Source: Enoplolaimus lenunculus
Taxonomy: Eukaryota > Nematoda > Enoplea > Enoplida > Thoracostomopsidae
Assembly (NCBI GenBank): GCA_030248215.1
Contig: JASANG010002610.1
Location: 62,001 to 126,000 of the forward strand
DNA length: 64,000 nucleotides
Direction of reading: 5' to 3'
The notes beneath the pieces were generated by a model, which saw only the letters and a list, made by a program, of their open reading frames with translations, was not told the DNA's origin and made no database searches. Shown here one piece after another: positions 25,031 to 37,070 of this stretch. Numbering within the stretch: position 1 is the first letter of the stretch; the number at the start of each line of letters is the position of its first letter. The translations under genes were made by a program, and so were the position numbers.

Positions 25031-28000
25031 GTGATTTTTTCGGACAATTCGATTAGCAATTATTTTGCCAGCTGGTGCAGTTGAATAGTCAAACAAATAT
25101 CATTGGACAGGATTTTGAACAGTTGCATCGCCCAACTGATCGTACAGGAGTGGGAAAATATTAAATTTTAATAAAATAATTGTTTCGTAGCTTTTATGCA
25201 GTGAAAAAAATGGAAAACGCAAAAATTTTGCACAAGATTTAAACAAACAGTTTCCAATAGTTATCATGCGATTTTATTACAGGAGTGCACAAATATCACC
25301 TTTCAGACTACCAAATTCGGCATTGTTCTCATCGCTAAATGTGCAAATTTATAGCTACAAGTAAAACGAGAGTATATTTTATAAACGCAAAATACTATGC
25401 AACCAGAGTTTTTTGTCAAATTGAGCAAAAAAAGACATGATTATTATTTCGCAACACTTGCTAATTGTGCAATCCCACACAAAACGCTGACACAAATAAA
25501 TTAAACTTCAACAATAGTTCACTAAACGACCTATGCTTGGCGGTACAAAACTTGCAGGGAAAACTCGCCTGCCTGCCCTATATTGGTAATTATGTCATGG
25601 ATATATACGAGCGGCGGTAAATTAAACGGCTCTAAGCATTGCAACGAACACCTTAAACTTAATACTTTCACATAGCGCCATACGAACCAAGAACGAACCA
25701 CGATTTCGGTCCGGCAGGTTACGACCTTTGGACTATGGAAGTTTAGACATTATTATGACGACATTTTAAAGCTTATAAAAGAACCGTCTATTTCTCGCTC
25801 GTAGAAACATCGCCGTTTTGCGTCTTGGAAAATTACTCGGAGGATATATCCATGTGTTCCCCTTTTGTTTTGATGTCGCCGGCACCAACATACAGGTAAA
25901 ACCCCGCACAAACTATAGCATTTATATACCTGACAATAACAGTCATTAAATAAAAATATGTGTCAAAAGGAAAAAAATTATATGGTTTATGGGTACAAGG
26001 CAAACCGCCCCGAAACATTGTGCGTAGCCGTTGAAATTTGAACGCAGAAAACGCGAAATATTATACTGCTTCCGGTACAGTGAACGGGTTTTCTTTTGTT
26101 CTTTAGAACGTAAATTGAAATAACTTGAAGTATAATTTTGAAAATGCGCACACATTTGATTGTGGAATTTTAAAACTCAATCGTGAAATATCGATTAAGC
26201 TTCAATAGCTGATTGATAATTTGAACATCGTTTCAGCTAAACTATTATACGGGGTTCATCTTACACATTGTCAATTGTACGCTTGGTACCTGTGTTTTTC
26301 ACTATGCCCAGAGCGGTACACTCTAATTGTTTCGCGCTAGGTTTTCGTAATATTATTAACCGATCTATATGGGTAGAGTCCAGATGTCTTCACATACTTA
26401 GCCCATATGGATGCTGACATAATAAACCTTAACGCTTGCACTTTAAAACAGCTCAGTACAGTTAGATTTATTTTTCAAGTCTGGCTTAATCTTTTTTACA
26501 ATATATCTTTTAGAAAATATAAAAAATTACACTAGCTATAAGGGTTGTGGATAAAATCGCAAGGCATACATATGGGTAACAATCCGAAGACTAGTTGCAC
26601 ATAGCTACAACGCTAAAGTACCCGTATGGGTGGTAGCTAGCTTTTATATTATTCATATACGTTGTTTCTAACTCCTTTTATGGGTAGGTGACAAAATAAG
26701 TACCACATACAAAATTAGTAACGCGAACACCGCATTAATCTGCAACACCAGAGGAAATTTCTATACTTCATTTTAGCTGAAGATATTGGATATGTTGCAA
26801 ATTTAGAAATCACACTTATATTTTATTAGCTAAAATATTAGCGATGCAAAAATTTTCCGGCCATTTCGCAAGTAGTTATTAATAATTCTAATTTCGCAAA
26901 AATCCACACGAAAAATTTTCGAATGAACAAGGGTTTCTAATTGAACTAAGCTATATCGCAGCGTTCAAAACACTTGAAAAGTGTGACAAAATTATCGATT
27001 ATAGAGTTGTTTTTCGACAATTTAAACGTTTTTTGAGTGGACGAAAAAGCTTTAAGCATAAGACGGGTGGTTTTTCTTTCTAAGAAGTAGACGTAGACGA
27101 TTACGGGCATTTTTTTCAATTGTTCCTGAGAGTATTCCGGTAGATAACATCGCATGTTTTACTCGCAAAAAGTATGAAAAATAAACACTGATAATCACGG
27201 CAGCGCGTGTCATCCCTAAACCATCGACTTCTAGGGACCCAGACTAGAAACGGCCCGACGTTTGAAACCAAAATCAATTTGAAAAAATTCCACAGGACAC
27301 AAAATTAGTTTTTAGAAATTTGAGCACAAAAACAAGTGGTTCTTTTTTTGCTGTTCCTTTGGTTCAAGAACTTTTTTCAATTGGTGCCTATGCAGCAGAC
27401 GCTTCGACGCGGTCAACACCATTCTAAATAGTACAAAACAAAACTATTTTTGATCTAAGTGGCCCGGAACTTAGCTTTCTGAGGGGGGTGCAATTTTGGA
27501 CATGATTTTGTCGATAATATTTGCTGAATTTGTTAGTGTGTAGGAAGAACAGTTTTTCAAAACGAATATGCTATACAGAGTGCTAGCCGGTAAATCATAG
27601 CTGCAAAATTTCACACAATCACTGCATTGTGATCCGGGGCTGGTGAGAATGGACGTTTTGAGCACGAGCCTTCAAGGAATCCGAAACGATTATTTCAACA
27701 AAAAAGTTTGGAATGATGAAATACATTTTTAAACACAAACTCTATCATCAAACCTTTTTTGGAGGTTGCGAGACAAGTCGGTTTCAGGGCCCATATGGAT
27801 CAAGATTCGCCTTAGCTTTTGATTTCTAAAATCTCTACTTTAAATGCCAGCACAGGATTAAATCAATAAAAATAAAGTGAAAATAGAGAACATTTGCTAT
27901 AAAAATCGTTTATATTGCTGCCCTAATAAACAAAAAATAGCATTTTTAAATACAAAAATGATGCTGTACATGGAGAGAATTCCCTCTTGCGGGCTACCGG

Positions 28001-28650
28001 GGCACCCAAAAGATTCGATGAGGCACGCTAAACGATTCCTTAACGCCCTATGTAATGCACTGGGGCTTCGTATTGTTCACCAAAGCCCTCATGCCGTTCG
28101 CAGGGGCCCTATTTAGTATAAAAACCATTCAATTATAAGCATTTTAATGTAGTCGAACTTATTTTGCGTACTCTTACAGATTCGATGTTTTAGTGCGTCT
28201 AAAGGTTTTGCAATGGTTAGAATTTAGGCTAAATTTTTGCGAGTGTGACCGAAATATTTTCTAAGTTACTCGGAGCGTAAGATGCTTTAAGGAGGTGCTG
28301 ACGAATTCACAAAAAACTAAACCTTATGATTTTAGGTAATAATTGTGACTTGCTGTATGCGAAATTATTATAAAATAAAACCTTCATAATATATCAGAAA
28401 TTGCTAAAGTCTGCATTTGTTTGCTTAACCTCGAAACAGCGCATAAATCCTGTAAAGATAAGGAAAATTTCAACGCAGTTTGAACTGTTGTGATCACAAT
28501 ACGAGTCGTCGACGAAAAAACGCTGATGTTAACACATAATGCCCCATAATGTAGAATAATAGCATTTGTAATCGTCCTAAATACATTTTCTATGAAAACT
28601 TTAGTTATATATATACCAAAAATGAATTAATAACAGCAAACCTTAACTGG
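25031..28650. other. Longest stretch with no recognised element or gene
   Basis: AT-rich. Only short frames (60-80 codons) at about 25833-26155, 26946-27155, 27471-27665 and 27877-28116, none with recognisable motifs. It could be intron of the minus-strand gene at 31.7-32.6 kb, whose next exon was not found, but nothing confirms this. Confidence 0.4.
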
Positions 28651-28822
28651 CTCTAAGTTGAGTCGATTTTCACTCTGACTTGAGCTATTTTCAGCTGAGT
28701 TGATTAATTAACTTAGAATCAGTGGAATCAACTCAGAAATCAACGTTCAGAAAGCTCTAATTCTGAGCTCATACTTTTGAGTGGGTTCAATTCATTCTGA
28801 GTTAAATCAATCGAGTCATAGT
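28651..28822. mobile_element. Degenerate TCTGAGT MITE without ends
   Basis: Interior words (GAGTTGATTAATTAAC, GTGGAATCAACTCAGA, TTCATTCTGAGTTAA) recognisable, termini lost. Confidence 0.65.
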
Positions 28823-29275
28823 AATGCAACAACGGTAAAAAAATTTCAGATTAAAAAAATTATTTAAATTTCAATTTCGGTAAAAAATAGTATTCTGATT
28901 GGAATTCTACTTTCCCATCAACCGTTGCTTAGGCTTAAGTCAAAATGTTTCACCGATTTGATACTTAGGTTTACAGAGTCAAAGTTGAATTTTGGCGTGA
29001 AAGTTTATCAAAGACAATGACGGAAATTTTTATATTTTGCCTTAGTCGGATCATTTTAAACAATTATTGATAACGCTGTCTAAAAACAACCTCAAAGTCA
29101 GTTTATCAGACTAAGAATGGTGCCCAAACATGTCACTATTGGCAAGCCGGGACTTCACATGACTTATAACAACCGAGGTTAAAACTTTTCATGTGCAGCA
29201 AATGTTTTCCTAGCGATGCTGAGCCCTCCTAGCATTTCTCTTCCAGTGGGCTAGCTGAAAGCGTACCGATTTTGA

Positions 29276-29484
29276 AGCCCATGTATAGACCAGGGCTGGA
29301 GACAGTAGTATAAGCAAATTCCTAACTCTAAGCCTAAGCGCAAGCCTAACCCTATACGCAAGAATGAGCCTATTCCTAAACCTAAGCCTAAGCCCAAGCG
29401 TAAACAAAAAATTTAGTCTAAAACTTAAACTGCCTCTATTACCACCCCCCGGAAAACGATCCGGCCCTGTTCTATACATGGGCC
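29276..29484 (+). mobile_element. TTAGGC-MITE type A with perfect target duplication
   Basis: Ends GCCCATGTATAGACCAGGGC and GGCCCTGTTCTATACATGGG. Flanks GATTTTGA on both sides are identical, an 8-bp duplication (9 bp also possible). The core holds CCTAAG-type hexamers. Confidence 0.9.
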
Positions 29485-30115
29485 GATTTTGAAATCGCTA
29501 ATATATCAAAGATATTTTTCCGTGCTATTTCATCTGCTGCTATTGGGTTGTTTACATAAAAAACTTTCGTCTAAATCAGACTTAGCGAAACCTGATTTCG
29601 GTCTGATTTTACCGGTAATAACCAAAAAAACACCACAAGACTCGGTTAATTAAGCCAATTAAGTATTGAACGTTTGTGTTGTGTTCAGCAACAAACGTAT
29701 CGAGGGAATGAGAGATATACACTGGGTTGGTGTATAATTGCACACTCTAAGGCGATAGTTCGGATTTCAGATTTAAACGTAGGCGTTACATTTAAACAAT
29801 TACCACTGTTAAACAAGCGAAAAACGGTGTTTTCTAAACCCAAAACCAGGCCACCGTAAGTAAATCCGCTTGTTTTCCTTAGCAGTAAAAGTGACATTGA
29901 GCTTATGGTTCAAAATAACGTTAAACATATTCAATGAACAGTTGAAAATAGGTACATATGAGTATACCGCAGCAGTAGGTATGCTGTTTCGTACAGTAAC
30001 CAGCTCCTGCTCGACGAGCGGTGGAGATTAGACCTTCGCACGAGCCCTGCAGTACTCAAAATTTTGCAATGCAAATGGTTCATTCATCTGAAGCGCACAA
30101 CGTGTCTTCTAACCA

Positions 30116-30341
30116 TACTGTAAATTCCAATGAGTTCATTAATCAACTCAGACGAATAGTTCTTTAACTCACTCTAAGTTGATCTGATTCTTACTCTGAG
30201 TTGAGTTAGTTCCGGGAGAGTTGATCAATTGAATTAGAATAGTTGAATATCAACTCAGAATTATGAATTCTGTTAGTTCTAACTCAGACTGAGCGATTCA
30301 ACTAATTCTGAGTTAAAGTCAACTCATTGAAATTTACAGTG
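30116..30341. mobile_element. ACTGTAAATT/TCTGAGT MITE
   Basis: Same ends and self-complementary interior; left end slightly shortened. Confidence 0.87.
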
Positions 30342-30428
30342 CAAGCAGTTGAGAAATATGGCAAGCATAGAACACGATGAGTACAAATTTTTTGCGTCGT
30401 TGACGCAGTTTGTTAATCATGGTATCTA

Positions 30429-30680
30429 CATTGTAAATTTCAGTGAGTTGATTTTAACTCAGAATGAGTTGACTCACTCAGCTTGAGTTACAACTATCTG
30501 AACTCAGAATTTTTAATTGATTCAATTCATCCTGAGTTAATGAATCAACTCACCCATAGTCAACTCAACTCAGCGTGAGAATCAACTTAACTGAGAAAGA
30601 GTTAATGTTTACTGATATTAATTCAGAAATAACCAACTCGCTAGCTGAATTGATTAATCAACTCATTGAAATTTACGGTG
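30429..30680. mobile_element. ACTGTAAATT/TCTGAGT MITE
   Basis: 252 bp, TA on both sides, opposite orientation to the 30.1-kb copy, 87 bp away. Confidence 0.9.
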
Positions 30681-30922
30681 TATCGAAATATTTGCGTAAC
30701 TTGGTTAAATACTATAAAAACTTCAACAAACCGCACGCTTTCCCAATGGGGAAAATTCTGAATCGACTACTGACAGTAGAATATTAAGAACCTTGCAATG
30801 GACTATTTTAGGAACTTGCGTGCAACTCTACTTGTTGCAATACATACATACATGGATACTTAGGTATACAAAATGAATAACTTAAAACCTCACAAAACGC
30901 TTCAAATAATGAATTATTAGTA

Positions 30923-31177
30923 CACTGTAAATTCCAATGAATTAAGTAATCAACTCAGACGCAAAGTTTGTTACTTCTGAGTTAACAACAGTAAATTTTA
31001 ACTCACTCTGAGTTGACTTGATTCTCACTGTGAGCTGATTTTACTCTGGAAGAGTTGATTAATTAAATCAGAATTAGTTGAATCAACTCAGAGTTGCGAT
31101 GAATTCTGATAGTTCTAACTCAGACTGAGTGATTCAACTCATTCTGAGTTAAAATCAACTCACTGGAATTTACAGTA
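30923..31177. mobile_element. ACTGTAAATT/TCTGAGT MITE
   Basis: 255 bp, left TA and CACTGTAAATTCCAATGA, right GAATTTACAGTA + TA. Third member of the cluster just downstream of the minus-strand exon. Confidence 0.9.
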
Positions 31178-31652
31178 TAGTACAAACCAAATTTATGAGT
31201 TCTAAACGATTATATGTAAACGTCCAATATTGGCCAACAATTTTAACACAACTAATCCTGTAAATTTTACACGATAAGTACCTATTTGTACCGCAATTGA
31301 TATATTTGTAACTAAGATAATCTTTGGTTTTGATCAATGTTAAGTTTCAAGTTTAGGCAAACCATACCACACGACAATCTAACCTATTACATGTCGCGAA
31401 TGAATTTCGTGGGTGCAATATTGTGTCACAATTATATATTAACGTTGTCAAACGATTTGCTGTTTGCCCATAATTATCCTAAGCGAGATTGAACTTCATC
31501 AGTTGTCTCCATTGCTAAAGGGATTTAATACCTTAAAATTAGCTCGTCTATTTCTTTAGTACAGGACATGTTTCATTTCGGTGTGTACTGGTAGTAGTAC
31601 GAGCTTAGGGCGAAATACGAAGTTACTGATTACCATCATCTTATCATGCATA

Positions 31653-31658
31653 ACTTAC
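31653..31658 (-). promoter_or_regulatory. Consensus 5' splice site (GTAAGT)
   Basis: Minus-strand AAAAC|GTAAGT directly follows codon 313 of the Ser/Arg/Gln-rich exon. It matches the metazoan U1 donor consensus and explains why the long frame ends soon afterwards. No matching acceptor and downstream exon could be assigned at lower coordinates. Confidence 0.6.
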
Positions 31659-32597
31659 GTTTTCTAAACCCTTACGATACACCGACGTTGGTTGAGTTGC
31701 AAACGCAATTGATCCGTACGTTCTTCGTGTAGAAATCGAACCAAGTCGTATGTTGCTTGTACTTTTGCTCATCCCAGTTTCAGTACCAGGCGGTATTCTT
31801 TGAACTTCTCCATCGTCGTCATCATCGCGATTTTGGCCACCTCCGCGTTGACCAGCTCGACTTGTTCGAAATCTTGGCGACGCTTTTAGCGAAACCGCTC
31901 GTCGAACGACCATTTCTCGCGGCGATCGAGCGCTAAATCCAACGCTACTGCTACAAGTCGACCGTCCTGACGCTTGTGAGTCTCCATCTTTGCCGGCAGC
32001 TTGCTTTCGAAGCAGAACCCGGCCGCTAAGTGGCCGAAAAGTCTTCGGGGTTGATCCTTGGGTATCTTTTGATGATTGTTCAGATTCGTTTCGATTCCTT
32101 CGTAGGACTCTGGTAACTATTTGTGTCGCCGAGGTTTCCCTTGCAGTCAACAACGATGACGTTACTGTGTTCGCCAAAGGAATTTCGGTATACCGCTGTC
32201 TACCTGGATCGCTACCTGTTGCACTGGTTTCGTGTTGTTGTTGCTGTCTTGCAGTTGCAGTTGCACGACGAAATGTTGCAGCACGACGCAAATTGCTAAT
32301 TGCACTTGTTGCTGCGTTAGCAACAGCAGTCACTGATGGCGACGAGGATTGATGTTGTCGTTGTTGCGGTTGTTGCTGAGATTGTTGCGAAGTTGAATGT
32401 GCTGATATGCTGCCACGCTGTTGAGAAGCAATATTCAAATGACTGTGTTGTGCCGCTCCGCCTAACAACGCTCGCCTACTTGGACGAGGACTTGCAGCAG
32501 GTCTACCTGATCGAGAAAAACATAAGGATGATATGCCCAGTTCATTGGTAGTGTCACTCGATAAAGTCGGTGCGACGTTAAATGTTGATATTTTCAT
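31659..32597 (-). CDS. Coding exon of an unrecognised Ser/Arg/Gln-rich protein
   Basis: Open for 313 codons from an ATG at 32597 to a consensus splice donor (GTAAGT on the minus strand, 31658-31653), which leaves a phase-0 exon end after ...RKGLEN. Past the donor the frame stops within a few codons, so the protein continues in an exon not identified here. The product is low-complexity: Gln/His/Ser-rich at about residues 60-90 and 115-125, basic Ser/Arg stretches throughout, and an acidic DDDDDGE run near residue 259. No folded domain, signal peptide or membrane segment is visible, so it is probably a disordered region. GC is clearly higher than in the flanks and Ser/Arg codons are varied, unlike the chance frames nearby. 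An in-frame TGA lies 8 codons upstream of the ATG. A weak acceptor (CTCAG, about 32613) means the ATG could instead be internal to an exon. Function unknown. Confidence 0.72.
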
Positions 32598-32906
32598 AGT
32601 TACACGAGTCGCTGAGATTCAGAATTTACTCAAAATAATTGTTTGTTGTTGATGGCAGGTTGGAGGTGTTCATTTGGTAGAAAAAAAATCTATTAAACAT
32701 TAAATTTAATCTATTTTCTGTCGAATATGTTCTAAAAATGCCACACTGTTTAAATTTGCGGCCTAGTTTGTTCCAGTTTAGTTGTACATACTCTTTTTTC
32801 TTAAAATTTGCGGCGAGTGCTATCACATATTAGACAGTACTAGTGAAAAGAAAGATCTGGTGCGCAGTCTGCTTACGTGCGGCCACATTCGTAGTACGCA
32901 AAGAAT

Positions 32907-33085
32907 GGCCCATTTTACTTTAAGGAGCGTCCAGGTTTCTGATGGGTCTATAAAAGTGTAAGATTAGATTCTATATAATATTTTGTGGCTTAGGCTTAGG
33001 CTTAGGAACACATCTTTGCAACGGTTAGGCTTAGGCATAGGAATACGCTTAATCTACTGTTACGCCCCTAAAAGTAACATTGGCC
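32907..33085 (-). mobile_element. TTAGGC-MITE type B, perfect 8-bp duplication
   Basis: GGCC...GGCC element of 179 bp flanked by CAAAGAAT on both sides (32899-32906 and 33086-33093). Inner ends ACTTTAAGGAGCGTCCAGG and GTTACGCCCCTAAAAGTAAC; TTAGGC core. Confidence 0.95.
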
Positions 33086-33136
33086 CAAAGAATTATGATT
33101 CCAACGGCGAACAAATACAATAAATCAGCAGAATCT

Positions 33137-33325
33137 GCGACATTTGCGCCGAACGCCCGACAGCGTCCGATGCCTATGCCTATGAGTAATCCTAAGCATA
33201 ATCCTAACACATCCCTAAAAACACGCATATAAATGATGGACGATAAATTGTCGAGTCGACAAGATTTCGGATCTCAAGTATGGCGTTCGACGAGTTGTCG
33301 GCGAACAATTTGTGGAGTTACTGAA
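33137..33325. mobile_element. MITE type D, diverged copy
   Basis: Shares with the 46.2-kb copy the TGTCGAGTCGACAAGATTTC-like inner block, GCCGAACGCC/GGCGTTCGACGAGTTGTC ends and a CCTAAGCATAATCC core. Outer limits are approximate and no target duplication was found. Confidence 0.6.
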
Positions 33326-33378
33326 GACTGGTGCTACAGTTTTTATTACACGCAATAAATGTCCAGTTGGTAGAAAAA

Positions 33379-33740
33379 TTACAATATCGATATATTGCCT
33401 TTGAAAGAATTAAGCAGACGTGTGCCGATGAGGGTCACATCTTTACCAGACCGATGACCAATTTGACCCGTGAGTTCCCACAACACGTATACCGAAACTA
33501 AGGTACGCCCAGATGTCATTACATGAATGCTTTCGTCACCACGGGTCTTTTGGAACCACGTGTTCTTAGGCTGATGCATCCCTGGCCCCAATTACGATCC
33601 GATCCTAAACGAGCGTATGCCATCGCATGCACAAAGCCTGTAGCGAAATATACTTTGTGGTTTTTAATATCGATAGCAAAACAAACAAATTTCGGTTTCA
33701 AATAAATCCATACCGTTCTTTCAATCATAAACATTACACC
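33379..33740 (-). pseudogene. Degraded tectonin-like beta-propeller fragment (tentative)
   Basis: Two minus-strand frames join into something resembling consecutive tectonin blades. One (about 33713-33590) contains FVCFAIDIKNHKVYFATG, close to the family pattern vWAlD..g.VyfRtG. The next frame (33591-33379) contains NTWFQKTRGDESIHV and VLWELTGQIGHRSG, close to the following W..v...vsvg and vWal...GqiyhRsG blocks. Tectonin repeats occur in TECPR proteins and lectins. The reading frame changes near 33590 with no obvious splice sites, and no flanking exons were found, so a pseudogene or gene fragment is likelier than a live exon. It lies on the same strand as, and about 1 kb upstream of, the Ser/Arg/Gln-rich exon, but nothing shows they belong together. 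The assignment is from remembered motif shape only. Confidence 0.3.
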
Positions 33741-33951
33741 ATCTTGTGTTTGTTTAAACAACTGGGTTGAACTGAACACCGTTTGGGGCAAATGTTTGCC
33801 TAAACACAGGATGCATCATGCGTTTTTGTCTCTGCCACCCGATGGGATCATCTATTATTCCACAACGAGTTCGATTTCATAAACAAATTGTACTTAAAAC
33901 AGAAAGACTATACCATAAACTAAGAGTAAATTATAAATTAATTTCGCCCTA

Positions 33952-34060
33952 CCTTAGTGAGTCAAATTTGACTCTGGCAAAGCCTAATTTGACCCAGTTT
34001 GTGTCGTCCGGAAAAGCCTATTTTGGAGAAAGCCAATTTGACTAACCATTTTTTGCAGTG
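33952..34060. mobile_element. GTGAGTCAAAT mini-MITE
   Basis: GTGAGTCAAATTTGACTCTG ... CATTTTTTGCAGTG + TA; left terminus worn. Confidence 0.78.
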
Positions 34061-34061
34061 T

Positions 34062-35280
34062 ACGTTGAACTTTGTTCAAAAATCTATGGCCGTGATTATT
34101 ACAAATTGTCCAGGTTTGGGTCAACGTGTTTAAAATGGCAAAATGTTTAATGTAAGATATTTTTCGAGCAAAACGTACCGTAGACCTGTTCATCAGTCGC
34201 GTTAAAAGCTTAAAGGCTAATAGCTAACCAATCAGTGGCGGATCCTGCAATTTCCGGTTGAAAAAGATACTCGTGTACTGTTTCAAAATTTTACAGTTCT
34301 TACAGCGTATTTTGCAAATCTTCAGATATTTTGCCAAAGGCCCAAAGTATTGGTGGACTCAAGTTCCGTGTCCGCTTTGTTTTGACGGCTGTTTGGTTAG
34401 AAATCACATTGTGAGCTACTATTGATTACATTGCCAAAATTTTCAACACCGTACGGCTGGCCGGATATATGGCACCATAACTCCTGTTATCCGCTATTGA
34501 AACTATTCTCAAACGAGTCTAAAACCCGAGTTTAGATTAATAGTTGATAACTTGTGGTTAGTGTCTATAACGTCAAAATAATCACGTTGTTGTTGTTTCA
34601 TGTTGATAAATGTTCGTATTTTGCTGGTCAAAGTCAAACTATAACCGCGGTAAGGTAATACATAATAAACTTCAGCTAAACTTATATTTATGAAACTAGC
34701 AATTATATTCGTGCTTAGCTTAAACTAAACACCCTTTATGATGCTGATATAAATTTATTTTGCCGCACCGAATTTTTCAAAAACCTTTTGAAGATTCAAA
34801 ATTACGATCAAACGGCGATTATACGAAGCAGACATCACAAGCAAAGCTTTCGATTAGCAAAATTTCCATCTTATTAGCATTTCTACTTTGTTATTTTATT
34901 AAGTATCCTAGGCTCGCAGCACTGGGGTGGAGGGGTGACGATTAAGAGCGCTGCCAAGCTACGAACAGTTTCGCCCTCTCGTGGAAGCAAATATTTTCAA
35001 CTGCATTGTAGTAATTCTATGTTAAGTAAATTTTGATTTGTCCGTTTAGAAGTTGCCACATCTACTATTAATATCTGGTTATCTGGCTATTGAGTGCACC
35101 GAAAACATGGATCGAACTGTTGAAGAACTAAAAGTTTAAATTTTGGAACGAAAGGTCGAGTGATAGTAAACCAATCAAACGTTAAGAATAATCTGCGTAT
35201 AACACTTTACTTCGCACTGACACAGTAACGCAATGTAAGCATGAGCTTACAACAATTAGCACGAGCGTAAAGGCAATACT
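34062..35280. other. No gene; lone hAT-like end
   Basis: CAGTGGCGGATCCTGCAATT at about 34234, with a possible partner TTATCCGCTATTG at about 34500, but the flanks do not match. The remainder is unassigned. Confidence 0.4.
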
Positions 35281-35470
35281 AAGCCTAAGCCTAAGCCTAA
35301 GCCTAAGCCTAAGCCTAAGCATAAGCCTAAGCATAAGCCTAAGCCTAAGCCTAAGCCTAAACCTACGCTTGAGCCTAAGCCTAAGCCTAAGCTTAAGCCT
35401 AAGTCCAAGCCTAAGCCTAAGCCTAAGCCTAAGCCTAAGCCTAAGCCTAAGCCTAAGCCTAAGCCTAAGC
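35281..35470. repeat. CCTAAG/TTAGGC hexamer array, about 32 units
   Basis: Nearly pure AAGCCT hexamers with a few variants (AAGCAT, AAACCT, GAGCCT). It is the longest run of this hexamer in the window. MITE ends like those around other TTAGGC tracts were not found here, so it may be an expanded relic whose ends have eroded, or an independent interstitial telomere-like array. Confidence 0.93.
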
Positions 35471-35911
35471 GATAATAACATCAAGTATGAGTATTTCATG
35501 TAATTAAATTACAATAAAAAACGCGCATTCAACACTACTTTATAACTGCGGGCCAAAATGTTTTCCGTTTGCCAAATTTTATCTTTAATGTTGGGGTTGT
35601 GAACTAAACAAGTACCAACGACAAGATTCCGCATGGAGTACAGACGACTAAATGGGTTAATCAGGCCCCTCGAACAACAGTTGGCGGGTCCTCAATGATA
35701 CGCACTCGCCAAGCACAGCCTCGGCTTTGCGTACGGCTTGTTAGTTCACTTTTTAAAAAACGATATAATTAATAATAGAAAACGTATAACACAACACACA
35801 TTTGAATATATTTCTATTATGAAAATAATAATAATAATAATTTCAAAATACAAAGGCAATCGATCAAAATGAAGTTTATCTGGTGTAAGTTTCATTTTGT
35901 ACAAACAAGAC

Positions 35912-36153
35912 GGCCAATGTTACTTTTAGGGGCGTAACAGTAGATTAAACGTATTCCTAAGCCTACGCCTAAGCCTATAAGCGTTGCAAGAATGTGTTCC
36001 TAAGACAACGCCTAAGCCTAAGACTAAGCGTTGCCAAAATGTGTTCGTAAGCCTAAGCCTAAGCCTAAGCAAAAAAATTAATAATCTAGAATCTAAACCT
36101 ACTCTTTTATAGACACGCCAGTAACCTGGACGCCCCTTAAAGTAACATGGGCC
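35912..36153 (+). mobile_element. TTAGGC-MITE type B
   Basis: Ends GGCCAATGTTACTTTTAGGG and CGCCCCTTAAAGTAACATGG; two CCTAAG blocks separated by a GCGTTGC.AAAATGTGTTC spacer, which itself occurs twice. Flanks AACAAGAC/AGCTTGAC are decayed. Confidence 0.85.
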
Positions 36154-36887
36154 AGCTTGACAGACCACGACACCGGTGGTAACGCTTTTACATTCATAAA
36201 TAATAAGTTCATTATCAAAAAAACCCAACAAGACACCTTTAAAATTAACCCGCTAACAGTCGGCTGCATTGCAATTTACTTCCGGCGTAAAGTTTCCGAA
36301 GACACAAATCGCAGAATAAATTAAGCTCTATTTGAAACGTTGAATTTCTATTTTTGACACGAAATTCACGGAATAAACTTTTAGAACAAACTTTTCACAA
36401 ACCAATAAACCTAAGATGAAAGTTGAAAAGCGCAGTCTTTGTTTGCAAATTCGCTTAAATTGAACGTCTGTTTGACGTAGTGCGCTTGTATGTAACTGAA
36501 ATAATAATTAAAATTCTTGCGTACAGTTGTATTAAATTGACAAATACAAGAAATCTCTCATTTTACTCGCTAACAAACCGTTAAACCGCATCCGCCTTAT
36601 GGTAAAATTGGGTATACTTCGACGGTAGTCGTGTATTCTTAACTGGACGACGAATCTTATAAGTATTTGATCTCAAGGACAAATACAACAGAGAAGATTG
36701 CATATAATCTTCTCCTGAAAGTTCTGGAACAACAGAAAGTCGCACTTCTGACAGGCTTTAACCCAAGTGGTCAAAAAAATTCAAACATTGTTACATCATT
36801 TCATGTGTTCCCGAAATTAATTCGGTCTTCGACGCTTATTCAAATGCTCATGCTTGTTACTGGCTAATCCAAAGGCTGTGATTTCTC

Positions 36888-37070
36888 GCCAATCATGAGC
36901 GGGCCCGTTGACAGCGGGTGGGGGACAGAGGGGCTCAGCCCCCCTTTAAGAATTTTGGACTCAACTGGAAAATTTTCAAACTTGCTTGTAAGTCATCGAA
37001 AACCGTATGCATCTCATGAAAACATTTTAGCCCTGTCCTAGCAAGGCAAGCTGGCCATAGGCGTACTTAT
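36888..37070 (+). mobile_element. CTTGCTTGTAAG-family MITE
   Basis: Family pattern GGGGGCTCAGCCCCCC..AAGAATTTTG, AATTTTCAA.CTTGCTTGTA, TCATCGAAAACC, GCTGGC.A.GGGC. The ends resemble CGTAGCCAG hAT-like termini. Non-coding. Confidence 0.6.

Noticed and set aside
35281-35470. Chromosome end (nematode-type telomere)
   Set aside because: The array is short, internal and flanked by ordinary sequence. The same hexamer is scattered in MITEs, so it does not identify a telomere or a nematode.
35182-35499. Leu/Arg-rich proteins here and at 14306, 24815, 52167, 59696, 59809 and 59901
   Set aside because: Translations of TTAGGC/CCTAAG hexamers inside MITEs.
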